A DNA stretch of 55,093 nucleotides from DATLXU01 sp035575515 (GCA_035575515.1 DATLXU010000027.1:1-55093), one strand, 5' to 3'. Numbered from the stretch's first letter, positions 1 to 8,269 are shown. The notes: generated by a model not told the origin, from the sequence alone. Numbers and translations are program-made.

Positions 1-180
1 TAGATGAGTCGGCAATGGCGGCCTGTCGCTCGATGTATGCGTTAAGCCGCCAAGAACGACTGATCAAAGCCGGAGTACTTTCAGGCGACTTCTGGTTGAC
101 CAGTTAATCTTTTGTCAAAGAACTTTTTGCCGATTACTTAGGTTAGGCCGCCGATCCTCGGGGCTACACCTGCTTGATGC
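1..180. other. Left-edge stretch without a supportable gene
   Basis: I see no gene I can defend here. One minus-strand frame is open from a TAA near position 105 out through the left edge (it contains NAYIERQAAIADS) but has no ATG/GTG/TTG start with a ribosome site inside the window. It could be the body of a gene that continues outside the window. Confidence 0.3.
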
Positions 181-267
181 TCAGGTGGGCACGCCAAACT
201 TCGGCAGCACATATCTGGTCAGCGCAAAGTACAAGACCAGGAACACAATCAGGTAAATCGCGTTCAT
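181..267 (-). CDS. 28-aa single-span membrane peptide (possible)
   Basis: A 28-residue frame starts with ATG, is almost entirely one hydrophobic helix (MNAIYLIVFLVLYF) and ends ALTRYVLPKFGVPT before TGA. It sits 71 bp downstream of the monoheme cytochrome c gene on the same strand, so it could be the last gene of the cytochrome operon, where tiny membrane subunits are common. No convincing Shine-Dalgarno site precedes it. If the TGA were decoded, the frame would run 21 more residues and include a Cys four residues after the TGA. I do not recognise the family. Confidence 0.3.
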   Translation of the reverse strand: MNAIYLIVFLVLYFALTRYVLPKFGVPT

Positions 268-338
268 AAGCTGAAATATGACAGGTGCGCTTTAATAAGT
301 CTGTAGGTGCTCATACACACACTGCACAGGAACGTAAT

Positions 339-725
339 TTATTTCTTCCCGAACGCGCGCACTCGCCTCACCAATGCTTTGATCTCTTCATCAGAGAGCT
401 TGCTCTTCCAGGCGGGCATATATCTGCCTTTCCCATTTCTTATCGTGTCGGCAATCTGCGCGTCCGTGCGCGACTTCTGAAAGCCTGCATCGGTAAAATC
501 GGGCTGCCCCTTCGCTCGCCAATTCGGTTGTCCGCGCCCGTCTTTGCCGTGACAGATTGCGCACTTGGCGGCAAACAGCGCCGATGCGTCCGCGTTTGTG
601 GCTGTTGCCGTTATCGGCAGCGCGCTGCTATTGAATGCCGCCGTCGAAGAATTCAGCAGCGCAAACGATAAGGTCGTAAGCGCTGCTGAGAGTATTGACA
701 ACTTCACAATGCTTGAGTTCTTCAT
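339..725 (-). CDS. Monoheme class I cytochrome c
   Basis: A 128-residue secreted c-type cytochrome and likely periplasmic electron carrier. Residues 1-30 form a signal peptide (KLSILSAALTTLSFALL). The single heme site is CAICH at residues 55-59, followed by GKDGRGQPNW. The methionine of GRYMPAW is the likely distal ligand, and the C-terminal helix (SDEEIKALVRRVRAF) is typical of cytochrome c6/CccA-like proteins. It is the fifth gene of a run that includes Rieske, cytochrome b/c and P460, 39 bp after the P460 stop. It probably accepts electrons from the bc-type complex; that partner assignment is inference. Confidence 0.85.
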   Translation of the reverse strand: MKNSSIVKLSILSAALTTLSFALLNSSTAAFNSSALPITATATNADASALFAAKCAICHGKDGRGQPNWRAKGQPDFTDAGFQKSRTDAQIADTIRNGKGRYMPAWKSKLSDEEIKALVRRVRAFGKK

Positions 726-764
726 TCTCTTATACTCTCCGAATTCTCGAATCTGAATGAGAGT

Positions 765-1340
765 TTATTTCTTTCCCTTCAGCTTTTCAGCCGTGAAAAC
801 GAAGTCAGTAGCTTTCGCCTGTATATGACACGCGCTGCACATCTGTACCTTGCCTTCCACCGGCATCTTCATCTCAGGATTGGTCATGACATTGCCTTTG
901 GGATCCGTCATGGCCCAATACCAATCGTTATTGGCGGGATCAAAGCCCGCGCGCTTTTCCATAACAGTTAGATCACTCAACTCGCCTGGCTTCCCTCCAT
1001 CATCTTTGTACGCCTCTTTGACAAAGATTGAGCCCGCAGGAAAGCTAGATGTCTTACCTGATTTGATTGCGTCGTCAGCAGCCTTGTTGGCGAAGGCAAC
1101 AACCCACTTGCCTCCATGTCCTTTGCTCAGGATTGGCTTGTCATTGAGCTTGGCCCAACTCTTGTACTCAGTTGCGGCAGAAATGGTCTTGGGCGTTGAT
1201 GTGCCCTGTTCAGCTTCTTTATGGACCTGCTGCGCTGACGCATTTTGGGTATTGCTTGTCTGCTGTTGACAAGAAACGGAAAACGCGAGTGCCGCCAGTG
1301 CTAACCCTAAAAGCGTTACCAGTTTAGCTTGTATTCGCAT
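765..1340 (-). CDS. Cytochrome P460 family lipoprotein
   Basis: A 191-residue P460-domain protein. I start it at the ATG preceded by GAGGAGA six bases upstream, not at the ORF's more upstream start. Residues 1-24 are a lipoprotein-like leader ending FSVSC. The P460 domain follows: YKSWAKLNDKP, HGGKWVVAFAN, FPAGSIFVKEAY, a WYWAMTDPKG segment and the heme site CSACH at about 168-172. P460 proteins bind a c-type heme that in the best-known members is cross-linked to a lysine and oxidises hydroxylamine. Others are c'-beta-like NO-binding proteins. The Lys of FVKEAY is a candidate cross-link residue, but I cannot confirm the alignment. It lies between cytochrome b/c and a monoheme cytochrome c, so a role feeding or probing this chain is likely. 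Confidence 0.85.
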   Translation of the reverse strand: MRIQAKLVTLLGLALAALAFSVSCQQQTSNTQNASAQQVHKEAEQGTSTPKTISAATEYKSWAKLNDKPILSKGHGGKWVVAFANKAADDAIKSGKTSSFPAGSIFVKEAYKDDGGKPGELSDLTVMEKRAGFDPANNDWYWAMTDPKGNVMTNPEMKMPVEGKVQMCSACHIQAKATDFVFTAEKLKGKK

Positions 1341-1412
1341 AGGGTCTCCTCTCTCATTGGTCTGTTTTCTTTTGAACACTCACAGGCGTCTTCAGCCATT
1401 TTCCCTGTAATC

Positions 1413-3149
1413 TCATTTTGGTTTAAGCCTGTCCAGCCATTCAACTATTGCGCGCTTGTCGTCTTCGGTGAGCGCGGGGAATGACGCGGGCATCGGGTCT
1501 TTCAATCCGAATGCTCTTGGGTTGTTCAGCAGCTTCAACAAATCTTCTTCTGTTCTATTGGGCTTGGAAGTCACTCCGATGAGCGACGGGCCGATGTTGC
1601 CCTCGGCTCTGTCCCCGTGACACAGGGCGCAGTTGGCGCTGAATGCAGCAGGCGGCTCGCCGTCACCAGAAGTCTGAGACTCGCTCGCTGCTTGCTCGAC
1701 GGGCTTGTCCAGCTTCAGCAGCCAGTCAGCTAATTCGCCGCGCTCTTCTTCTGTAAGCTGCTTGTAGCGGGGCATTGAATCCGCAGACGGCTCGCGGCCA
1801 TGACCTGCGATCCATCTCGTCAGATAGTCAAACGTAAGATTGCGCGCTCGTGCGAGGTTGATAAGAGACGGCCCAATCGGGCCTCCCGTTGCGTCTGCTC
1901 CGTGACAGTTCGCGCAATTGGCAAAGAATATCTTGAGCGGAGTTGAGCCAGCCTCTGCGGGATTAGCCACCTGCGGGGCGGTAATCGGAACCGAGCGCCC
2001 GATCTCTTGCGGCTGAAATGCTGTTTTGAGAAACGCCTTCGCTTCTTCATCCTGCTGCTTCAGCTTTGCGCTGAATTCAGGATTGGCCCTGTCCTCATAT
2101 TTCGATAAGACAATCAATCCAACTGCGCCGGTCAACGAGAATATCAGTATTGCAGTAGCTACCGGTCGTCTCACGGGGTTACGCTCCGCGCGGCGATCAA
2201 GAAACGGAAGCAAGAAGATCAACCCAAAAAGAACCGCGGGCAGCACTACTGTCGGAATCAAAGAGAGCTTGCCGGGGAAATATTTCAAGAGTTGAAACAG
2301 CGGCAGGAAATACCATGCTGGCCGAGCCAGGAAGTCTGACGTGGGATCAGCCTGCGGCCCTAGCTCGGCCGGCATGATCTCGGCAAGCAGCAGGAGGGAC
2401 AGGAAGATGATGAATATGAATATGGAATCCTTGAACAACTGCTTTGGGTAGAAACGCTCTACTCGTTGGTCGTCTTTATTATGAAACGGCCCGGCTGCTC
2501 CGGCCCGCCTGAAGAGATAAATGTGCAGCACGAGCAGAAGCCCAAGCGCGAGCGGGAGAAGAAATACATGCGCCGTAAAGAAGCGCGAGAGCGTAAGCGT
2601 AGTAAGCTCGGTCCCGCCAAGCATAATGCGCTGACTGAGCGGGCCAACAAGAGGAACCTCGCCCGCGATTGATGTTCCGACTTTAGTTCCAAAATATGCC
2701 TCCTGGTCCCACGGCAGCAGGTATCCTGTGAAAGCAAAGCCAAGCACCAGTATAAAGAGAACGCCCCCGACAACCCACAGCAATTCGCGCTTGCCCTTGT
2801 ACGCGCCGTAAAGAAAGGTCTGGGTGATGTGAGCGACGACGATAATTACCATCGCGCTCGCGCCATAGTAGTGGAGTCCTCTGAGCAGCGCCCCGCCGGG
2901 CACAGCTTTTTGAATATAGGCGACGCTCGCGTGGGCGTGGTCGGCGCTAGGCACGTAGTAGATCGCGAGGAGCATTCCTGTGACGGCCTGAATCGCGAAT
3001 AGAAACACTAGCGTGCTGCCGAAGACATAGGCCCAGCGAGCGCCGCCGCGTATTGGCTCATCGAGCGCGCTGCGTGTCAGCCTCTTTATTCCTGCGCGCT
3101 CGTCGAGCCAATCAGCGACCTTTGCCAATCGTGATGCGAACGCACTCAT
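1413..3149 (-). CDS. Cytochrome b fused to two cytochrome c domains
   Basis: A 578-residue quinol-oxidising subunit of a bc-type complex in the inner membrane. Residues 35-215 are the four-helix cytochrome b core. Histidine pairs H93/H107 and H194/H209 (spacings 14 and 15) match the b6-type pattern. Residues 240-350 correspond to a fused subunit IV with three more helices. Residues 400-480 and 495-578 are two cytochrome c domains with CANCH (412-416) and CALCH (507-511). At the Qo motif, where PEWY is usual, it reads PAWY (277-280). The start follows AGGTAGGTTGAG and lies one base beyond the Rieske stop, so the two genes are surely co-translated. Such b-c-c fusions replace a separate cytochrome c1. 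Confidence 0.93.
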   Translation of the reverse strand: MSAFASRLAKVADWLDERAGIKRLTRSALDEPIRGGARWAYVFGSTLVFLFAIQAVTGMLLAIYYVPSADHAHASVAYIQKAVPGGALLRGLHYYGASAMVIIVVAHITQTFLYGAYKGKRELLWVVGGVLFILVLGFAFTGYLLPWDQEAYFGTKVGTSIAGEVPLVGPLSQRIMLGGTELTTLTLSRFFTAHVFLLPLALGLLLVLHIYLFRRAGAAGPFHNKDDQRVERFYPKQLFKDSIFIFIIFLSLLLLAEIMPAELGPQADPTSDFLARPAWYFLPLFQLLKYFPGKLSLIPTVVLPAVLFGLIFLLPFLDRRAERNPVRRPVATAILIFSLTGAVGLIVLSKYEDRANPEFSAKLKQQDEEAKAFLKTAFQPQEIGRSVPITAPQVANPAEAGSTPLKIFFANCANCHGADATGGPIGPSLINLARARNLTFDYLTRWIAGHGREPSADSMPRYKQLTEEERGELADWLLKLDKPVEQAASESQTSGDGEPPAAFSANCALCHGDRAEGNIGPSLIGVTSKPNRTEEDLLKLLNNPRAFGLKDPMPASFPALTEDDKRAIVEWLDRLKPK

Positions 3150-3150
3150 C

Positions 3151-3699
3151 TCAACCTACCTGTTCCTTTTGAGCTGCGCCTTGTTTGAAGTATTGATACT
3201 TCACCTTGAGCATATCTCCTTCGACGCGGTGTTCAAGCACGTCCATTCCTCGCGGTGTAGGCCCGCCCAGCTTCTCTCCATCGGCATTCCAGGCGCTGCC
3301 GTGACAAGGACAGATAAATCCGTTTGCTGCCTCATTGATTGTGCAACCTAGATGCGGGCAGGCAGCAGAGAAAACGGTTATCTGTTCTCCCTTCCTTGTC
3401 ACCCAGACCAATCGCTGAGAATTAAAGCGCCCCCACCCAGCGTTCTGCGATACAACGACGCTGCGCTTGACCGGCTTGCCTTCAGGAATCTCGTCAAGCA
3501 ACCCGACATCTGCCCACTCAGACGTGCCTGTGCTTGAAAGCGCAGGCGCGATACTATAGCGACCGATAGTGACGCCGAGCGTAGCAGTGACGGCTGACCA
3601 TATCAGCCCTATCACAACGCCGAGAAAGGAGCGGCGTTTAGCAGACGCGGGCGCTTCGCCGCTGACTTCAGTAGAATTGCTGATAGGTTGCATCTTCAT
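3151..3699 (-). CDS. Rieske iron-sulfur protein of the bc-type complex
   Basis: A 182-residue Rieske subunit. Residues 20-27 (AKRRSFLG) resemble a twin-arginine motif, followed by a hydrophobic anchor (VVIGLIWSAVTATLGV). The cluster ligands are in CPHLGC (114-119) and CPCHGS (130-135), the standard two-loop arrangement that also carries the disulfide cysteines. It would shuttle electrons from quinol to the cytochrome c domains encoded by the next gene, which starts one base after this stop. Its ATG overlaps the TGA of the upstream small frame (ATGA), so translation initiation may be coupled. A second in-frame ATG two codons later is the alternative start. Confidence 0.93.
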   Translation of the reverse strand: MKMQPISNSTEVSGEAPASAKRRSFLGVVIGLIWSAVTATLGVTIGRYSIAPALSSTGTSEWADVGLLDEIPEGKPVKRSVVVSQNAGWGRFNSQRLVWVTRKGEQITVFSAACPHLGCTINEAANGFICPCHGSAWNADGEKLGGPTPRGMDVLEHRVEGDMLKVKYQYFKQGAAQKEQVG

Positions 3700-3974
3700 T
3701 TCGTCCTTTCGTATCTGGAGTCAGCTTGTACCATCTGATCAAGGGTAGCCCAGACAGTTCCCTGTTCAACTGTCACGCTGACCTCCTGATCCAAAGCCTT
3801 CAGCTTGGGCTGCTAGCCGCTAGAGTCGCGCGTTATTCTCGCGACTCTTTCCCGCACCTTTGTTTTGACACAAGTGGCTGGAGTCTTTTCCTGTCCGATG
3901 CCTGTACCGACAGCCAGTAAGCAGATAAAGAGCGCTATCGCGATCATCCGTAGTCGTAAACAGCCTGATTTCAT
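3696..3974 (-). pseudogene. Small secreted BON-like protein interrupted by an amber codon
   Basis: A 92-codon frame begins with ATG and a signal peptide (MIAIALFICLLAVGTG). It contains VKTKVRERVARI, then a TAG at codon 54 (3813-3815), then continues in the same frame as QPKLKALDQEVSVTVEQGTV to a TGA that overlaps the Rieske ATG. The part after the TAG resembles the start of a BON domain (an LKALD-then-VTVEQGTV pattern); that similarity is by eye. AGGAGGT precedes an in-frame GTG after the TAG, so a second peptide of about 26 residues could be made. Options are a nonsense mutation, a sequencing error, readthrough, or two tiny genes. Confidence 0.5.
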
Positions 3975-4017
3975 TGTTATTAGACCATGCTCCTGTATAT
4001 TGTCAGGGTAGCTTTGC

Positions 4018-4464
4018 TCATTTGGGCGTGTACTCTATAACCAATGCTGGAAGAGACGGCTTCCCGATCTTGACCAGTGCGCCCGCAGCGGGGAATCGGC
4101 TTAAGGCACTTTCGAAGTGCTCCTCTGCGATCACGTCGCCGATTTTCTCCCACTTCATCTCGTGCGGATTCATTTGCATCGGCTCAAGCCGATAGCCGCG
4201 CTCTTGCACATAGAGAGTTGGTGTCACAGTAACGTTTTCTGGGCTGGCATTCTGCACGGCCACGAATCCGTCTGTGCCTGAATCCCAGAACCACCAGATG
4301 CCTTCTAGCTGTTTGGCGTCTTCCGGCCCGCGCAAGGGAGCGCTGTAGATGAGACTCTTGCCGACATTCACCGATGTCAGGTTGGCTCCGAAGACCGATT
4401 CTGTGACGTGGCTGTATCTTATCTCAGCCGCGCCAACTGTGGCTGTCTCTCCACGCGCATCCAT
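4018..4464 (-). CDS. Uncharacterised protein, probable fragment of a beta-sandwich protein
   Basis: A 148-residue frame starts 17 bp after the TonB-receptor stop. AAGGAAG lies upstream of the ATG chosen here; a longer reading would overlap the receptor gene. There is no signal peptide or membrane segment. The middle has alternating hydrophobic strands (GFVAVQNASP, VTVTPTLYVQE), as in beta-sandwich repeats of large secreted acidobacterial proteins. The absence of a leader suggests the 5' part of a larger secreted gene was lost, although the frame itself is intact. It sits between the receptor and the bc-type operon on the same strand. I do not recognise a function. Confidence 0.55.
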   Translation of the reverse strand: MDARGETATVGAAEIRYSHVTESVFGANLTSVNVGKSLIYSAPLRGPEDAKQLEGIWWFWDSGTDGFVAVQNASPENVTVTPTLYVQERGYRLEPMQMNPHEMKWEKIGDVIAEEHFESALSRFPAAGALVKIGKPSLPALVIEYTPK

Positions 4465-4480
4465 TGCTTCATTCTTCCTT

Positions 4481-7459
4481 TTAGAACTGAACCCGCGCGG
4501 CGAACTGGAATGCCCGTGGGCCTCCTGTGCCGAACACGCCACCGGCAGTCTGTATTGGCGTGCCGAATGACGACGACTTGAGGAAGCCGGGGCTCTTCGG
4601 GTCCGCGCTGTCGCGGATCAACGTGTTCTGGAAACCGGAGAAGTTCACGTTGTTCACGCCGCGAATGTTCGTCACGTTGAACAAGTTGAAGACTTCGGCG
4701 ATGCCCTGAACCCCGAAACGCTCATTGATCTTGATTGTCTTCGTGAGCCTCAAATCGAACGACTGAAAGCTGTCGCCGAACTCCAGGTCATCGCGCACGA
4801 GTGGGAGAAGTGCTCCATTGATGCCGCCCCCTGAGTTGATCTGCTGGATAAAGCTGTTCAACTCGCGGCCCGTTCGGAACGTGCGCCCGCCAGCGTTGCG
4901 TTGCAACTGCGGAATGCGAGTCCCGCCAATATCCGGCGGCAACTGAATATCAATCGGCACGTCAGAGGCGAGCGTCAGGATCGGCGATACCTGAATCCCC
5001 AGTGGCGCATCGAACACTCCCGCGAACGTGAAGCGATGGCGCTCGTCGTTGGGCGGCGGCCCCTTTTCCAGTCTCAAGTTATTCGGGTCGAGCGGCCCAA
5101 CCTGGAATGGAATCTGATCGTCGTTCGAGAAGTTGGACGATTTCGACAGCGTGTACGACGCATTGAAGCTGAAGCGGTTCGAGTATCGCTTCTGCACATT
5201 CACGAGCAGCGCGTCATACCAGTTCTTGACTGACGATTCGAGATTCACCACTGAATCAGTTCCACTGACGACCGGGTTAAAGACCGTGCCGATAGACCGC
5301 CCGATGATGAACTTTGAGTCGAACGAGTGAATGCCATCAACCGAAACGGTCAGGTTACGCATGACTTCGCGCTGGATGCCAAAGTTGAACTGCTGCACAT
5401 AGGGCGTATCCAGGTTGTTGTCTATGATGTTAATGCCGACCGCGCCCGCGCCCGGAATCAGCGGGCCAACAAACGGGCTTGCCAGCGTGGGCGTCCCGGA
5501 CCGGAACCTTCCTGACGCATCAAGCTCCGAACCATTCCTCACTTCGAGCGCCAGCGCGCGGCCGTCCAGCAATCGCTCCAGCAGCGGCACCTCAAGCACT
5601 ATGCGGTCGTAATAGATGCCGTAGCCGCCGTGAATCGAGGTGCGGCCATCGCTAAACGGATCCCAGTTGAACCCGATGCGCGGCCCGAAATTTTTCTTAT
5701 TACGCTCGCGACCGCCAGGCGAAAGGAACGGGCGGAGTATCGGGTTGATCTCGTCGAAGTTGTCGGTATTCTTCACGTTCGTATCCAGCTCGTAGCGCAG
5801 ACCTATGTTGATGGTAAGGTTCGGCCTCACCTTCCAGTCGTCCTGCACGTACCAGGCGAAGAAGTTATTATCAACATCCGGCACGGTCGGCGGTCGCACA
5901 GGGGCAGCAGATCGAATCGTTAATGCAACAGGTATGTCAAGATCGTCAATCTTCCCGTCGCCGTTGCGGTCGCGCGTGGCGAAATCCTCGGTGAGAAAAA
6001 TCGTGCCTGATCCGAACAGATCAAACACCGCATCGGTGTCGAGCCGCTGATACTCGCCGCCGAACTTCAGCGCATGCGCGCCCACCGTCCAACTAACGTT
6101 GTCGCGGAACTGGACCCGATTCTGGCGCGTGCGTTGCGGTATGCGGAAGTTGCCGCCATCCTGAACGGATGGGAATCGAAGCTCGTTGCGATTCTCGACG
6201 AACGTCGGGATGAGATTGATGAAGTTGTTCTCGTGAAAGACAAAATCGTTCAGCAGTCGCGGCGAGAATGTGTGCACCCAGTTGTGGACGAACGACTGGT
6301 AGTTGTTGAACGAATGCTGCCGGTTGTCCGCCGTGCCTATGGGCCTACGGAGGCTTCCACGATCCACATCATTTTCACGTTGCAGCGCGTAACGGAAAGC
6401 CATCCGATCATTCCCCCCCACCTGCCAGTCGCCTCGCCCGCTGAGCAAAGTGTCTCTGAGCGGCGCATCCGAGAAGCTGGTCAGCACCCTTCGAGAGCCA
6501 AAGTCGCGCACGCCCGTCAGGACGACTGAATCCTGCTTGCGGTACTCGAACGCAGCGAACCACCAAGCGCGGTCGCGCTTAATTGGACCGCCGAGCGTTC
6601 CAGCGTATTGCTCGCGGTCGAAGTCCGGCTTGCCCAGCGTTTCAACTATGGTCTTGTCGAGCGTAGCTGGCAGCGCCGAAAGCGTATCGTTGCGGAAGAA
6701 GAATGCCGCCGAGCCGTGAATGTCGTTCGATCCGCTCTTGGTCACGATATTGATCGCAGATGATGCTGACCGCCCGATCTCAGCGGAGAATCGGTTGACG
6801 ATGATTTGAAACTCCTGGATGCCGTCCTGCGGGAAGTTCTGGAGCGTGCCGCCAACAACATCATCATTGTTGTCCGCGCCATCAACAGCAATGTTGCCGC
6901 CACGACCGAGTTGGCCTGCCGACGAGACCTCTATAGTGGTGGTCTTTGTTGGGTCATAGTTCGGCGCGGGCCTGTTGCCGGGAATCAAGAACGCGAGGTC
7001 GAGGAAGTTGCGCCCGTTGAGCGGCAGGTTCGAAAGAGTGCGGTCTGAGATGATACCCGACACTTGCGAAGTGGTCGTATCAACCCCGACCGCTTCGCTG
7101 GCCACGACCTGCACCGCTTCCGTAGCGCCCGCCGGTTTGAGAGAAAGGCTCACGGTCGGAACTTCGCCGACGCGCAATTCAACATTATCTACAACAGAGG
7201 CAGAAAAACCTGGCGCTTCGATCCTAACCTCGTAGGTGGCGGGCAAAAGGTTTTGAATTGTGTAAACGCCGTCTTCGCCAGTCTTGGCCTCGCGCGCCTG
7301 GCCGGTCGCCTTGTTTTTTACCACCACGCGCGCCTGCGCAATAGCTGCTCCGTTTTGATCTGTCACCGTACCGCTGATGCTTGCGGTGCCGAGTTGTGCA
7401 AAGACAGTCGGGCTCAACGATAGAACGAGCATTAGAGTTGTTGTAAATACTCTTCTCAT
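4481..7459 (-). CDS. TonB-dependent-receptor-like outer membrane protein with carboxypeptidase-regulatory domain
   Basis: A 992-residue Oar-like receptor. Residues 1-22 are a signal peptide ending VFAQ. Residues 27-110 form a carboxypeptidase regulatory-like beta-sandwich (ISGTVTDQNGAAI, GVYTIQNLLPATYEV). The plug follows (LNGRNFLDLAFLIPG, IAVDGADNNDD, FQIIVNRFSAEIGRS, INIVTKSGSNDIHGS), then a long barrel ending in an aromatic C-terminus (AFQFAARVQF). Such proteins are characteristic and numerous in Acidobacteriota and import or bind large substrates; the substrate here cannot be told. A DRNGDGKIDDLD segment in the barrel matches an EF-hand calcium loop. It lies 107 bp after the TlpA-like gene. 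Confidence 0.92.
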   Translation of the reverse strand: MRRVFTTTLMLVLSLSPTVFAQLGTASISGTVTDQNGAAIAQARVVVKNKATGQAREAKTGEDGVYTIQNLLPATYEVRIEAPGFSASVVDNVELRVGEVPTVSLSLKPAGATEAVQVVASEAVGVDTTTSQVSGIISDRTLSNLPLNGRNFLDLAFLIPGNRPAPNYDPTKTTTIEVSSAGQLGRGGNIAVDGADNNDDVVGGTLQNFPQDGIQEFQIIVNRFSAEIGRSASSAINIVTKSGSNDIHGSAAFFFRNDTLSALPATLDKTIVETLGKPDFDREQYAGTLGGPIKRDRAWWFAAFEYRKQDSVVLTGVRDFGSRRVLTSFSDAPLRDTLLSGRGDWQVGGNDRMAFRYALQRENDVDRGSLRRPIGTADNRQHSFNNYQSFVHNWVHTFSPRLLNDFVFHENNFINLIPTFVENRNELRFPSVQDGGNFRIPQRTRQNRVQFRDNVSWTVGAHALKFGGEYQRLDTDAVFDLFGSGTIFLTEDFATRDRNGDGKIDDLDIPVALTIRSAAPVRPPTVPDVDNNFFAWYVQDDWKVRPNLTINIGLRYELDTNVKNTDNFDEINPILRPFLSPGGRERNKKNFGPRIGFNWDPFSDGRTSIHGGYGIYYDRIVLEVPLLERLLDGRALALEVRNGSELDASGRFRSGTPTLASPFVGPLIPGAGAVGINIIDNNLDTPYVQQFNFGIQREVMRNLTVSVDGIHSFDSKFIIGRSIGTVFNPVVSGTDSVVNLESSVKNWYDALLVNVQKRYSNRFSFNASYTLSKSSNFSNDDQIPFQVGPLDPNNLRLEKGPPPNDERHRFTFAGVFDAPLGIQVSPILTLASDVPIDIQLPPDIGGTRIPQLQRNAGGRTFRTGRELNSFIQQINSGGGINGALLPLVRDDLEFGDSFQSFDLRLTKTIKINERFGVQGIAEVFNLFNVTNIRGVNNVNFSGFQNTLIRDSADPKSPGFLKSSSFGTPIQTAGGVFGTGGPRAFQFAARVQF

Positions 7460-7566
7460 CTGTTTTCACCTCCATCGAATGATTTGAGCAGCGTGCCCGA
7501 TTGCGCCCAATCCCAAATGTGTTTATACCGGCGTTTATCTTCAGCACTGCCTTATTGGTTCAATCT

Positions 7567-8163
7567 TTAGAGTAGACCTTTGATTGCGTCTTCAATTTCA
7601 CTGAATGACATCATACCCAGATGCCTGCTGCGCACTTGCCCCTGCCTGTCTATGATGAATGTCGTAGGTATGGCATCCATCGGGCCGTATGCTTCGACCG
7701 TCTCCATCGTGCCCATCACAATCGGGTAATTAATTTTCAGTTGTTTGACGAACCCGGCTACTGCGCCCGGCCCATCCTCATCAAGCGATATGCCTATTAT
7801 CTCCAGCCCCTGATCGTAGTACTGGTTGCGCAGCCTGACGAACGAAGGTATCTCGGCGCGACAAGGGCCGCACCAGGTCGCCCAGAAGTTCACAATCACC
7901 ACCTTGCCTTTGTAATCCGACAGCCTCACTTCTTTGCCGGAAAGGTCTTTCAAAGCGAATCCCGGCGCGGTCGTCCTTGCAGTATCAGCCCCGTCGGACG
8001 AAGCGGCTCGCACTGTTGAAGCGTTGCGGTTGCTTGCTGCTTTGCCCCTGTTCAATGTGACAAACACTATGCCCGCTGCAATCGCCAGCACGCTCAGGGC
8101 AAGGACTATGCGAACCGTCGTCGCGCCTCTTTCGCTGCTTATATGCATCGAATTTGACTTCAT
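7567..8163 (-). CDS. TlpA/ResA-like thiol-disulfide oxidoreductase
   Basis: A 198-residue membrane-anchored thioredoxin. Residues 16-38 are the N-terminal anchor, followed by a Thr/Ser/Ala linker. From residue 67 the AhpC/TSA-type fold carries FWATWCGPCRAEIP, with redox cysteines 98 and 101, then GISLDEDG and the cis-proline loop DAIPTTFIIDRQG. The family reduces periplasmic disulfides, classically apocytochrome c CXXCH cysteines before heme attachment. That fits a neighbourhood with at least ten c-type hemes. It is followed 107 bp later by the TonB-type receptor gene on the same strand. Confidence 0.9.
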   Translation of the reverse strand: MKSNSMHISSERGATTVRIVLALSVLAIAAGIVFVTLNRGKAASNRNASTVRAASSDGADTARTTAPGFALKDLSGKEVRLSDYKGKVVIVNFWATWCGPCRAEIPSFVRLRNQYYDQGLEIIGISLDEDGPGAVAGFVKQLKINYPIVMGTMETVEAYGPMDAIPTTFIIDRQGQVRSRHLGMMSFSEIEDAIKGLL

Positions 8164-8205
8164 AATTTATCTTCAACCTTCTTTACTTCTAAATCGAAAC
8201 TTATA

Positions 8206-8269
8206 AGATTGGCACCGCAGGCGAGTTTTGGAGTGCAACTGCACTCCAAATTCTCTGCTCTACCAATCT
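8206..8269. repeat. Nested inverted repeat between P460 and TlpA genes
   Basis: The core is a perfect palindrome: TTTGGAGTGCA at 8227-8237, a 2-nt spacer, and its complement at 8240-8250. The outer arms AGATTGG (8206-8212) and CCAATCT (8263-8269) also pair. It lies after the P460 stop and before the TlpA start, both minus strand. It could be a transcription terminator, a REP-type element or a small non-autonomous mobile element. No U-tract follows the hairpin. Confidence 0.7.

Noticed and set aside
285..671. Plus-strand frame of 128 codons over the cytochrome c gene
   Set aside because: It is the mirror of the heme protein; the minus strand has a signal peptide and CXXCH, the plus strand has neither ribosome site nor family features.
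3813..3815. TAG as a pyrrolysine codon
   Set aside because: Nothing in the window points to pyrrolysine use, and the protein is not a methyltransferase; mutation or error is simpler.
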